A DNA stretch of 64,000 nucleotides, taken from contig NZ_CP034900.1 of NCBI RefSeq assembly GCF_005082365.1, positions 248,001 through 312,000 of the forward strand, in the 5' to 3' direction. Made by a program: the position numbers and the translations under genes. Below, piece after piece: positions 48,592 to 57,457 of this stretch (its first letter is position 1; each line of letters begins with the position of its first letter). Below the pieces are notes generated by a model. It did not search any database and was not told the DNA's origin. It saw only the letters and a list, made by a program, of their open reading frames with translations. The DNA comes from Buchnera aphidicola (Artemisaphis artemisicola). GTDB taxonomy: Bacteria; Pseudomonadota; Gammaproteobacteria; Enterobacterales; Enterobacteriaceae.

Positions 48592-49125
48592 TTATTTTTC
48601 TTTTGATATTTTACAATTTATATAAATACCAGTTATTAAAATTACAAAAAATGTTAAAAATGTAAATCCAAATACTTTAAAAGCTACCCATGTTTCTTCT
48701 GAAAAATAAAATGCTATGTAAACATTTAAAATACTACAAAATAAAAAAAATAAAGACCAAAAAAAATTAATTTTACGCCAATAAACATTAGAGATAGTTA
48801 TATCTTTTTCTAGTAATCTTTGCATTATTGTCTTTTTTGTTAAAAATTGACTAATTAATAATATTATAGAAAAAATTATGTAAACTATTGTTATCTTCCA
48901 CTTAATAAATTGACTATTATGAAAAAATATTGTAAGGGAGCCGAAAAAAGTAATTATAAAAAAACTAAATAAATTAATTTTATCTATTTCATGATATAGT
49001 ATCCAATAAAGTATACATAGTAATCCTGAAGAAATAATTAAGCTTCCAGAAGCTATGAAAATATCATAAAATTTATAAAATATAAAAAAAATAAACATTG
49101 GTAATATATTTAATATATGTTTCAT
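48592..49125 (-). CDS. yciB: Inner membrane septation protein YciB (IspZ)
   Basis: Polytopic inner-membrane protein of 177 residues (E. coli 179) with about five helices. It is linked in Shigella/E. coli to septation and envelope integrity. The N-terminal HILNILPMFIFFIFYKFYDIFIASG and the WRKINFFWSLFF segment match the family. It lies between yciC and yciA in the same order as E. coli. Confidence 0.92.
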   Translation of the reverse strand: MKHILNILPMFIFFIFYKFYDIFIASGSLIISSGLLCILYWILYHEIDKINLFSFFIITFFGSLTIFFHNSQFIKWKITIVYIIFSIILLISQFLTKKTIMQRLLEKDITISNVYWRKINFFWSLFFLFCSILNVYIAFYFSEETWVAFKVFGFTFLTFFVILITGIYINCKISKEK

Positions 49126-49153
49126 AATATATACCTAAATAATTTTAAAATTT

Positions 49154-49894
49154 TTAACAACGTATTAAAAGCATGTAAAATCGAAATAAAAATATAATTA
49201 AAATAGCATATAATATATTAATATTAATATTTAATATAAAAAAAATAATATTTTTATTAACAATATAAATATTAGAAAATAATACTGTTAACATAAGTTT
49301 TCCAAAAATCCAAAATAAAACACCTGGTGCTATTATTCTAATATTTTTACAAGATATATACATACTTAGACGTATAGAATCAATTAAACTATGTTTTTTG
49401 AAATGAAAAATAATTGGTGATAAAGATAATATTATTGTTAGAAAAATACCTAGAATAAACAATAATAAATATCCTAATTGAGCAATAAAAGTAATCATAA
49501 AATTTAAAATAAATAAACTTGGCAAAGAGAAAAAACAAGAATAAATTAATGATATAATTGATTCTTTTTTATTTTTAGATAAAGAAGAAATTAAAGTAAT
49601 TAAACTTGATAAAAAAAATGTTTTATTCATTAGCAATGCTATTGTTTTTAATATAGAATATTTTAATAATTGCTTTTTTTCATCAAAATTCATATTATTA
49701 ATTGATTCTAATAACCTATTAGTGCTAATAAAATTACTCTTTTCTATTATAGATATAATATGCATTTCCGGTTTAATCAACATATCTATTAATACATTAA
49801 TACATGTAATAAAAATTGATAGAAAAAAAATAGTTGATATTTGTTTATAAAAAAAACATTGCGTATCATATCGTAATTCTTTTAAAGTAATCAT
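49154..49894 (-). CDS. yciC: Inner membrane protein YciC
   Basis: UPF0259 membrane protein of unknown function. I start at 49894 (MITLKELRYDTQCFF), because a strong GAGGAG lies 10 bases upstream (49905-49910) and this matches the E. coli N-terminus. It gives 246 residues (E. coli 247). A longer frame from 49942 would place that site inside the gene. About six helices, ending LFRFYMLLIRC like E. coli LFRLYMLI. It is 82 bases after trpA and probably shares its transcript. Confidence 0.88.
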   Translation of the reverse strand: MITLKELRYDTQCFFYKQISTIFFLSIFITCINVLIDMLIKPEMHIISIIEKSNFISTNRLLESINNMNFDEKKQLLKYSILKTIALLMNKTFFLSSLITLISSLSKNKKESIISLIYSCFFSLPSLFILNFMITFIAQLGYLLLFILGIFLTIILSLSPIIFHFKKHSLIDSIRLSMYISCKNIRIIAPGVLFWIFGKLMLTVLFSNIYIVNKNIIFFILNININILYAILIIFLFRFYMLLIRC

Positions 49895-49976
49895 TATTCG
49901 TATACTCCTCATAAACGTTATATATAATAAAAGATTATACATATTATTTTAGATGAGCATATTTATATATATATAA

Positions 49977-50789
49977 TTATAGATTGTATTTAGTAGATTT
50001 TTTTAACAATTTAACAAATGCTTTTATTTTTTTAAACATCAAATCTTGATTAATTAAATTTTTTTCAATAATTTCTATAATTGCAGAACCGCATATTATA
50101 CCTGATAAACCAGACGTTATAGCTTTTTTAACTTGTTCAGTATTAGAAATGCCAAAACCTTGTAATAATGGAATAGAAGTATATTTTTTTATTCTTTTTA
50201 TAAAATTTTGAGATAATGAAAATATATCATCTTCTTTTCCTGTTATTCCCAAACGAGACAATACATAAATATATCCTTTAGCATATAAAGAAATTTTCTT
50301 TAATAAATCATCATTAGCATCTGGTGGACATATAAAAATAGAATCAATTTTGTATTTATTTGCATTATTATAAAAAATTTTTGATTCTTCAATTGGAACG
50401 TCAGCTATTAAAACTGAATCTATACCAGAACTAAGACACTGTAGATAAAAATTATTAATACCTTGATTATATATAAGATTAGCATATATTAAAATGCCAA
50501 TAGGTATTTCTTTATATTGTGTTCTTAAACTTTTTAATATATCGAAATATTCTAAAAAAGTATTTTTATTAGATAAAGCACGTAAACTTGATTTTTGAAT
50601 AATAGGTCCATCAGCTAATGGATCTGAAAAGGGAATTCCAATCTCTAAAGCGTCGATACCATTTTCAATTAAAATCTTAATTATTTTTATTGATATTTCT
50701 AAAGTAGGATCACCTAAAACAACAAAGGGAACAAAACACCCTTCTTTCAGCATAGATAATTTTTTAAACATTTTTTTATATCGGTTCAT
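49977..50789 (-). CDS. trpA: Tryptophan synthase alpha chain
   Basis: Cleaves indole-3-glycerol phosphate to indole, which tunnels to TrpB. It has 270 residues. The catalytic E49 ([11 protein letters not shown]) and D60 (PLADGPIIQ) have E. coli numbers. The start overlaps trpB by 14 bases, consistent with coupled translation for equal subunit amounts. Confidence 0.98.
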   Translation of the reverse strand: MNRYKKMFKKLSMLKEGCFVPFVVLGDPTLEISIKIIKILIENGIDALEIGIPFSDPLADGPIIQKSSLRALSNKNTFLEYFDILKSLRTQYKEIPIGILIYANLIYNQGINNFYLQCLSSGIDSVLIADVPIEESKIFYNNANKYKIDSIFICPPDANDDLLKKISLYAKGYIYVLSRLGITGKEDDIFSLSQNFIKRIKKYTSIPLLQGFGISNTEQVKKAITSGLSGIICGSAIIEIIEKNLINQDLMFKKIKAFVKLLKKSTKYNL

Positions 50790-51975
50790 TATATTTTTCC
50801 TTTTTTAAAAAATTATTTACTGTATTAATATCTTTATCTCCACGTCCAGAAAGATTGACAATTAAAAGTTGTTCCTTTTTAGAATTAATTTTCATTATTT
50901 TTAATGCATATGCTAATGCATGAGAAGATTCTAAAGCAGGAATAATTCCTTCTTTTTCACATAAAGTTTGAAATGCAAAAATGGCTTCTTCATCATTGAT
51001 TGAGACGTATTGAGCACGATTAATACTCTTTAACCAAGCATGTTCTGGACCAACAGAAGGAAAATCTAATCCTGCTGAAATGGACCATGAATTTTCAATT
51101 TGACCTTCTTTGTTTTGCATTAAATAAGACTTCATTCCAAAATAAATACCAGTTCTTCCATGTGTTAATGGTGCACCATGTTTACCTGTTTCTATACCTC
51201 GACCAGCTGGTTCAACACCAATTAAAGAAACTTTATGATTATCAATAAAATTTGAAAAAATGCCTATAGCATTAGAACCTCCACCAACACATGCAATAAT
51301 TGAATCTGGCAATTTATTTTCTTTTTCTAATATTTGTTTTTTTGTTTCCGTTCCAATAACTTTTTGAAATTCACGTACAATAGTAGGATAAGGATGTGGT
51401 CCTGCTGCAGTTCCAATCATATAATGAGAAGTTTTATGATTTTTAGACCAATCGCGTAAAGCTTCATTACATGCATCTTTTAAAGTTCCCGAACCGTTAG
51501 TTACTGGTATAACTTGTGCTCCCATTAATTTCATACGACATACATTAGTAGATTGTCTTTTAATATCTTTAATGCCCATATAAATTCTACATTTTAAATT
51601 TAATAATGAACACGCAATAGCAGTAGCCACACCATGTTGACCAGCACCTGTTTCCGCAATAATTTCTTTTTTTTTCATTCTAATTGCTAACATTGCTTGT
51701 CCTAAAACTTGATTCGTCTTATGTGCACCTCCATGTAATAAGTCTTCTCTCTTAAGATAAATTCTAGTTTTTGTACCTATAGTTAAATTTCTACATAAAG
51801 TTAACGGAGTTGGTCTACCTGCGTAATTTTTCAATAAATCATCGATTTTTTTTTGAAAATCTAAATCCTGTTGTGCAGCTATAAAATGTTTTTCTAATTC
51901 AAATAAAGCAGGCATTAATATTTGAGGAACGTACATACCACCAAATTCACCAAAATACGGGTTTAGTAAAGTCAT
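50776..51975 (-). CDS. trpB: Tryptophan synthase beta chain
   Basis: PLP enzyme that joins indole and serine to tryptophan. It has 399 residues (E. coli 397). The PLP lysine is K86 in [11 protein letters not shown], and the phosphate loop GGGSNAIG and the E-T-G-A-G-Q-H block are intact. It follows trpC by 36 bases. Confidence 0.98.
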   Translation of the reverse strand: MTLLNPYFGEFGGMYVPQILMPALFELEKHFIAAQQDLDFQKKIDDLLKNYAGRPTPLTLCRNLTIGTKTRIYLKREDLLHGGAHKTNQVLGQAMLAIRMKKKEIIAETGAGQHGVATAIACSLLNLKCRIYMGIKDIKRQSTNVCRMKLMGAQVIPVTNGSGTLKDACNEALRDWSKNHKTSHYMIGTAAGPHPYPTIVREFQKVIGTETKKQILEKENKLPDSIIACVGGGSNAIGIFSNFIDNHKVSLIGVEPAGRGIETGKHGAPLTHGRTGIYFGMKSYLMQNKEGQIENSWSISAGLDFPSVGPEHAWLKSINRAQYVSINDEEAIFAFQTLCEKEGIIPALESSHALAYALKIMKINSKKEQLLIVNLSGRGDKDINTVNNFLKKEKYNEPI

Positions 51976-52011
51976 GTAATTATTTCCTTAATATATTTAA
52001 TATGAATTAAT

Positions 52012-53376
52012 TTAATAATTTCTTAATTTTTGAAATATTTTTTTTATTTTTTTATGATTTTTAATACCAGGAGAACTTTCTACACCAGAATTTAAATCTA
52101 ATCCTGAACAATTTAATTTTAAAGCTAAAGTACAATTTTTTAAATTAATTCCTCCTGCTAAAAGAACATTATCTAATAAGTAGTTATTTAAAAGAGACCA
52201 ATCAAAAGAGGTGTTACTTCCTCCATGAGAAGAGTCTAATATATACATGTTTATATTCTGCCAATTAAGAATAGGTAATTTTGATTGAATAGAAAAAGCT
52301 TTCCAAATTTTAATTTCTTTAGGAAGAGCCATTCTTAATTTATTAACATATATTTGATTTTCTTGACCATGCAATTGAATCGCATATAGAGATAGTTCTT
52401 CAGCAATTTTAGTGATAATATTAATTTCTTCATTTTGAAAAACTCCTATTAATCGTAATTGCGTGTCAATAGTGATATTTTTTGCAATATTTTTAGAGAT
52501 ATTTCTTAAAGAAGATTTAATAAAAATAAGTCCTCCATAAATTGAACCATATTTTTCTGCAACATTAATATCAATCTTTCGTGTTAATCCGCAAACTTTA
52601 TTATCACCTATAATTATAGAACGAACTGCTATATCTAAATTTTTTTTAGACATTAAATGTGAACCAATTAAAAAACCATGAACTAACTTGCTTAATTCTT
52701 TAATTTGACTATGATTACGTATACCTGATTCACTGATAATTATAACTTCTTTTTTAACAACTAAGGGAGCTAACATACGACTACGATTCAAATCAATTGA
52801 TAAATCATGTAAATTACGATTATTAATACCAATAATATTAGCATTTAATTTAAGAGCACGATTTAACTCTTCAATATTGTTTACTTCGGTTAGTATATCC
52901 ATATTTAATGTTTTTGCTATTCTAGAAAGTTGTTTATACTGCGTATCATCTAAAATAGACAACATCAATAAAATAGCATCTGCATTATAATATCGAGCTA
53001 AATATACTTGATATGGATCGATAAAAAAATCTTTACATAAAATAGGTTGACAAACACGTTTTCGCACTATATCAATAAATTTTAGATTTCCTTCAAAATA
53101 TTTTTCATCTGTGAGAACTGAAATAGCAGAAGCATATTTTTTATAAATATGCGCAATATTAATTAAATTAAAATTATTTCTAATAATTCCTAAAGAAGGA
53201 GATTTTTTCTTACATTCAAGTATAAAAAAAGTTTTTTTATTTTTTAGGGAATAATAAAAATCACGTGTTTGTGTATTAATTTTGTCTTTAAAACTGATTA
53301 AAGGTTGTTTTTTTTTTCGAAACATTATCCAATCATGTTTATCTTGTATAATTTTTTTAAGTATAGTCTCTTGCAT
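52012..53376 (-). CDS. trpC: Bifunctional indole-3-glycerol phosphate synthase / phosphoribosylanthranilate isomerase
   Basis: Fusion enzyme as in Enterobacterales, 454 residues (E. coli 453). The N-terminal TrpC domain (about 1-255) has FILECKKKSPS and LLMLSILDD, followed by NIIGINNRNL. The C-terminal TrpF domain (about 256-454) has the catalytic cysteine in KVCGLTRK and aspartate in YILDSSHGGS. It overlaps the 3' end of trpD by 20 bases. A T10 run (53308-53317) encodes in-frame lysines near the N-terminus. Confidence 0.98.
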   Translation of the reverse strand: MQETILKKIIQDKHDWIMFRKKKQPLISFKDKINTQTRDFYYSLKNKKTFFILECKKKSPSLGIIRNNFNLINIAHIYKKYASAISVLTDEKYFEGNLKFIDIVRKRVCQPILCKDFFIDPYQVYLARYYNADAILLMLSILDDTQYKQLSRIAKTLNMDILTEVNNIEELNRALKLNANIIGINNRNLHDLSIDLNRSRMLAPLVVKKEVIIISESGIRNHSQIKELSKLVHGFLIGSHLMSKKNLDIAVRSIIIGDNKVCGLTRKIDINVAEKYGSIYGGLIFIKSSLRNISKNIAKNITIDTQLRLIGVFQNEEINIITKIAEELSLYAIQLHGQENQIYVNKLRMALPKEIKIWKAFSIQSKLPILNWQNINMYILDSSHGGSNTSFDWSLLNNYLLDNVLLAGGINLKNCTLALKLNCSGLDLNSGVESSPGIKNHKKIKKIFQKLRNY

Positions 53377-54385
53377 AATTGTCTTCTTTTAGCATATCAG
53401 AAACGTTTTTTATATATTTATAAATATCTCCACTACGAATTTTATCTAATGCTAATTCAGTATTTTCTTTTAAATTTTCTTCTCCAAATACTTTTAATAA
53501 TAAAGCTGTATTTACTGCGATTAATTCTTCGTGTATTTTTTTTCCATTTCCTTTAATAATTTGATAAATTAAATTATAATTTTCTTCTGATGAATTATTT
53601 AAAGATAATTTTTCGGTATGCATTTTTAAACCAAAGTCTTTCGGTTGTAATTCATATGAAATAATTTTCTTATTTAATAGTTCAGAAACATATGTAATTC
53701 CATTTAACGTAACTTCATCGGTATTATTGCCATGTAACACTATTCCTCTTTTATATTTTAATTTTTTTAAGATAGTTATCGCAGGACTGATTAATTTTTT
53801 ATCATAAACACCAATTAGAGTAAGAGGAGGTCTTGCAGGATTAAGAAACGGTCCTAATATATTAAAAATAGTTTTAGTTTTTAGAATTTTTCTGACATTA
53901 TCGGAATATTGAAAACCATTGTGATATTTAGGAGCAAATAAAAAACAAATGTTTAATTCATTTAAAGTTTGAAGAGATGTTTTTGAAGATGCATACAAGT
54001 TTATATCAAATTTTCTTAAAAGATCAGAAGAACCTAATGTACTAGAAACCCCTTTATTACAGTGTTTAATAATTTTAAATCCACAAGATGCAGCAACAAA
54101 TGCACTAATAGTTGAAATATTAATAGTATTTTTAGCATCACCACCCGTCCCTACTATATCTGAAAAGATATAATTAGGTTTTAAAAAAGATTTCATATCG
54201 TCTAAAAATGCATATATTGCTCCTATAATTTCGTTTTCTGATTCGCCTCTAATTTTCATTGCGATTAAAACAGAAGCTAACTCAATTTCTGTTATTCTTC
54301 CAGAAGAAATAAACTTAAATAATTCATAACTTTCTTTTTGATTCAAGTATTTTGAATCATAAATTTTTTTTAAAATATTTTGCAT
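53357..54385 (-). CDS. trpD: Anthranilate phosphoribosyltransferase
   Basis: Second step of tryptophan synthesis. It has 342 residues and only the transferase domain; in E. coli trpD is fused to the TrpG glutaminase. The PRPP motif DIVGTGGDAKNTINIST and the KHCNKGVSSTLGSSD segment are intact. It is the first gene of trpDCBA. trpE and trpG are not upstream, where a divergent transporter gene stands. The ribosome-binding site is AAGG 8 bases before the ATG. Confidence 0.97.
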   Translation of the reverse strand: MQNILKKIYDSKYLNQKESYELFKFISSGRITEIELASVLIAMKIRGESENEIIGAIYAFLDDMKSFLKPNYIFSDIVGTGGDAKNTINISTISAFVAASCGFKIIKHCNKGVSSTLGSSDLLRKFDINLYASSKTSLQTLNELNICFLFAPKYHNGFQYSDNVRKILKTKTIFNILGPFLNPARPPLTLIGVYDKKLISPAITILKKLKYKRGIVLHGNNTDEVTLNGITYVSELLNKKIISYELQPKDFGLKMHTEKLSLNNSSEENYNLIYQIIKGNGKKIHEELIAVNTALLLKVFGEENLKENTELALDKIRSGDIYKYIKNVSDMLKEDNYARDYT

Positions 54386-54601
54386 GTATAACCTTGAAAA
54401 ATTTTAAATAAAATATTTATATATAAAGTTTTTTTGTGTTAGTTGAATTTTACAATAATCTATTGACGTAGATAATTCAATTTAAATTTAGTAAATTTTT
54501 TTTGTAAAAGTTTTATAAATCTTTTTCAGTATAAAAAATATTATACAATTGTTGTTGTAGTAAATTAATTTATTATGTTTTTATTTTTAGGAATGTTTAA
54601 A
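54386..54601. promoter_or_regulatory. Divergent trpD / transporter control region
   Basis: A 216-base spacer for two divergent units. On the minus strand TTGAAT (54480-54475), a 17-base spacer and TATTGT form a candidate trp promoter. On the plus strand TTGACG (54463-54468) is a candidate -35 without a clear -10. I see no leader peptide with Trp codons, no trp attenuator hairpin and no operator resembling the TrpR palindrome, so feedback control of this operon looks absent. Confidence 0.4.
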
Positions 54602-55492
54602 ATGAATAATGTAGTAATAATAATATTATTTTCTTTAGTATCTATTACATGGGGCACTACTTGGATTGCAATGAAAATTATCACAGAAACTATTCCTCCA
54701 TTTTTCGCTACTGGAATACGTTTTTTAATAGCATCTCCTTTATTGATCGTTTTAGCTTATTATACAAAAACACCTCTATTATTTCCATATAAACAAAGAT
54801 GGTTTCAATTAATTATTTCTATATTTTATTTTTCTATACCATTTACATTAATGTTATATGGAGGCAAATATGTCAATTCTTCTCTAGCTTCTATTATATT
54901 TTCAAATATGCCTGTAATTGTATTAACAATATCATCCTTGTATTTAAAACAAAAACTATTTTTAATACAAAAAATAGGAATATTTATTTCATTAACTACA
55001 TTATCAATTATCTTACTTATAGAATTAGTATCACAATCTTTTTTTCAATGGAAAGGTATTTTAGCTTTACTAATCGCATTGTTTAGTCATGCTATGATTT
55101 ATTCTGAATGTCAAAAAAAATGTTGTAATGTATCAGTTATTACTTTTAATGCATTACCCTCATTATTATCTGGTATATTATTATCTATAATATCTTGGTT
55201 TATAGAACATCCTCATATTAGTTTATTTTCTAAAAAATCTATTTTAGCCATATTTTACCTTGGTGATTTTTCTGGCATTTTTGGAATTCTTTCTTATTTT
55301 TATTTACAAAAAAAAGTTAGTGCATTCTATGCATCTACAGTTTTTTTAATTTTTCCATTTATTTCTGGATTTTTAGATAACTATATTTATAAAAATACTA
55401 TTTTATTTTATGAAATATGGTTTATTTTTCCTTTATTTATAGGAATATTATTAACTTTAATTCCAGTAAATTATTTAAAAAAAAATAAATAA
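54602..55492 (+). CDS. EamA/DMT-family transporter
   Basis: Inner-membrane protein with about ten helices and two EamA repeats (about 5-140 and 145-290). The N-terminal [18 protein letters not shown] and [11 protein letters not shown] are typical of the drug/metabolite transporter superfamily. I start at 54602, because AGGA (54589-54592) lies 9 bases upstream; ATGs at 54575 and 54593 are less suitable. It has 296 residues. The superfamily includes amino-acid exporters such as YddG (aromatic) and RhtA (threonine). It is divergent from trpDCBA. The substrate is not readable from sequence. Confidence 0.85.
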   Translation: MNNVVIIILFSLVSITWGTTWIAMKIITETIPPFFATGIRFLIASPLLIVLAYYTKTPLLFPYKQRWFQLIISIFYFSIPFTLMLYGGKYVNSSLASIIFSNMPVIVLTISSLYLKQKLFLIQKIGIFISLTTLSIILLIELVSQSFFQWKGILALLIALFSHAMIYSECQKKCCNVSVITFNALPSLLSGILLSIISWFIEHPHISLFSKKSILAIFYLGDFSGIFGILSYFYLQKKVSAFYASTVFLIFPFISGFLDNYIYKNTILFYEIWFIFPLFIGILLTLIPVNYLKKNK

Positions 55493-55538
55493 TCTAATAT
55501 TAATGTTCTATAAATTCTAAAATAATCAAGGATTTTAA

Positions 55539-56285
55539 ATGACTGAAAAAGTACAAAAAATATTGTCACGTGTTTCATGTATTTCACGTCGAAAAATAGA
55601 AAAAATGATAAATACTGGAAGTATTTTTATTAATGGCAAAAAAGCTTTAATTGGTCAGCGTTTAAATAATAAAAATCTTGATGAAATAATAATTATGGGA
55701 AAATTAATTTCTATAAAAAAAATCGATTTTAAAACTAAAATTATTATTTACAATAAACCTGAAGGAGAAATTTGTACTAGATATGATCCTAAACAACGTC
55801 CTACTGTATTTGAGAAATTACCTTTTTTCAAACATAACAACTGGATTAGTGTTGGAAGATTAGATATTAATTCTAAAGGATTATTAATTTTTACAAACAA
55901 TGGTGATTTGGCTAATAAACTTATGCATCCTAATAATAAAATAGAACGAGAATATTGCATGCGAATTTTTGGAAAAATTAATAAAAATACAATGAATATT
56001 TTAAAAAATGGAGTTAAAATTAAAGATGGTTATGCTTCATTTAAGAAAATAGAAGCTATTAACGATAAAAAATCAGGTCAAAACAAATGGTTTAAAGGTA
56101 TTTTATGTGAAGGAAGAAATCGTGAAATTAGATCTATGTGGAATAAAGTTCAATGTCAAGTCAGCCGATTAATTAGAATTAGATATGGAAATATTATTTT
56201 ACCGAAAAATTTAAAACCAGGTCATTGGCTTGAATTAAATTCAATTTTAGTAAATGACTTATGCAATTCAATCTCTATTAAATAA
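55539..56285 (+). CDS. rluB: 23S rRNA pseudouridine(2605) synthase RluB
   Basis: Modifies U2605 of 23S rRNA. It has 248 residues. The N-terminal S4 domain (EKVQKILSRVSCISRRKIEKMI) and the catalytic aspartate in VGRLDINSKGLLIFTNNGDLA are clear. The basic Gly/Arg-rich C-terminal tail of E. coli RluB (291) is missing. Another RsuA-family member (RluE/RluF) is less likely given the neighbours: in E. coli rluB lies near sohB and topA. Confidence 0.92.
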   Translation: MTEKVQKILSRVSCISRRKIEKMINTGSIFINGKKALIGQRLNNKNLDEIIIMGKLISIKKIDFKTKIIIYNKPEGEICTRYDPKQRPTVFEKLPFFKHNNWISVGRLDINSKGLLIFTNNGDLANKLMHPNNKIEREYCMRIFGKINKNTMNILKNGVKIKDGYASFKKIEAINDKKSGQNKWFKGILCEGRNREIRSMWNKVQCQVSRLIRIRYGNIILPKNLKPGHWLELNSILVNDLCNSISIK

Positions 56286-56362
56286 TTTTATAATATTTTA
56301 CATTATATTAAAAATTATTGATTATTTTAATAAAACATTCTACTTTTAAAAAGGTTTATTTT

Positions 56363-57358
56363 GTGAATTTAATTGTAAATTATGGCTTGTTTTTAGTAAA
56401 AATAGTTACTGTAATTATGATCATTTTTTCTTCATTGTTATTATTTACTCTAATATTAAAAAGAAAAAACAATAAAAAAAGTAATCTAAAAATTACTTTA
56501 TTACAAGAAAAATATGATAATGCTAAAATGAAAATTTTGTTTTCTACAATGAAAAATTTTGAAAAAAAGATATGGTTAAAAAAAGAAAAAGAAAAAAATA
56601 AAAAAAATAAAAATAAAATTCTATATGTTTTAGATTTTAAAAGTGGAGTATATGCTAATGAAGTGCTTGGATTAAGAGAAGAAATATCGGCCATACTTTC
56701 AGTTGCAAATAAAAACGATGAAGTATTATTGCGTTTAGAAAGTTCTGGCGGAGTTATTCATGGATATGGCTTAGCTGCTGCTCAATTAAATAGATTACGT
56801 CAAAATGGAATAAGATTAATTATATCTGTAGATAAAATTGCAGCTAGCGGAGGTTATATGATGGCATGCGTTGCAGATTGTATTGTTGCAGCACCATTTT
56901 CAATAATAGGATCTATTGGTGTCGTTGGTCAAATACCTAATTTTAATAAATTATTAAAAAAATTTCATATTGACATGGAACTTCATACTGCTGGTGATTA
57001 TAAACGGACATTAACTATGTTTGGTAATAATACTGAAGAAACACGTAAAAAATTTCAATCAGAACTAAATGCGACGCATGATCTGTTTAAAAATTTTATA
57101 AAAGAAATGAGACCTTGTTTAGATATTGAAAGTGTATCTAATGGTGAGCATTGGTTTGGAACGACTGCTTTAGAAAAAAAACTAGTCGATAAAATAAGTA
57201 CAAGTGATGATATTTTAATTTCTAAAATGGAAGAATATATTTTATTAAATATTCAGTACGTCTATACTAAAAAAATAATAGAACGTTTAACTACATCTAT
57301 TGCAGATAATATTAGTCAAATTTTATTAAAGTTATTTTTTTATAAAAATTATTTATAA
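56363..57358 (+). CDS. sohB: SohB peptidase (S49 family)
   Basis: Membrane-anchored serine peptidase related to SppA. I start at the GTG at 56363 (NLIVNYGLFLVKIVTV), matching the E. coli N-terminus, with AAGG (56351-56354) eight bases upstream. It has 331 residues (E. coli 349). A membrane helix near the start is followed by a very Lys-rich linker and the protease domain with the active serine in KIAASGGYMMACVAD and a lysine in AGDYKRTLT. Followed by topA, as in E. coli. Confidence 0.94.
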   Translation: MNLIVNYGLFLVKIVTVIMIIFSSLLLFTLILKRKNNKKSNLKITLLQEKYDNAKMKILFSTMKNFEKKIWLKKEKEKNKKNKNKILYVLDFKSGVYANEVLGLREEISAILSVANKNDEVLLRLESSGGVIHGYGLAAAQLNRLRQNGIRLIISVDKIAASGGYMMACVADCIVAAPFSIIGSIGVVGQIPNFNKLLKKFHIDMELHTAGDYKRTLTMFGNNTEETRKKFQSELNATHDLFKNFIKEMRPCLDIESVSNGEHWFGTTALEKKLVDKISTSDDILISKMEEYILLNIQYVYTKKIIERLTTSIADNISQILLKLFFYKNYL

Positions 57359-57457
57359 TAAAAGAAATAAATAAATTTTTTAAGAAATTTAATATTTCAT
57401 TGTTTTTTAAAAACAAATAAATATAACTTAATAAGTTATGATTTACTAGGTAAAAAT

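Noticed and set aside
54799-55086. 95-codon frame inside the DMT transporter
   Set aside because: Tyr/Ile/Asn-rich product of A/T-rich sequence in the wrong frame. The transporter frame is continuous.
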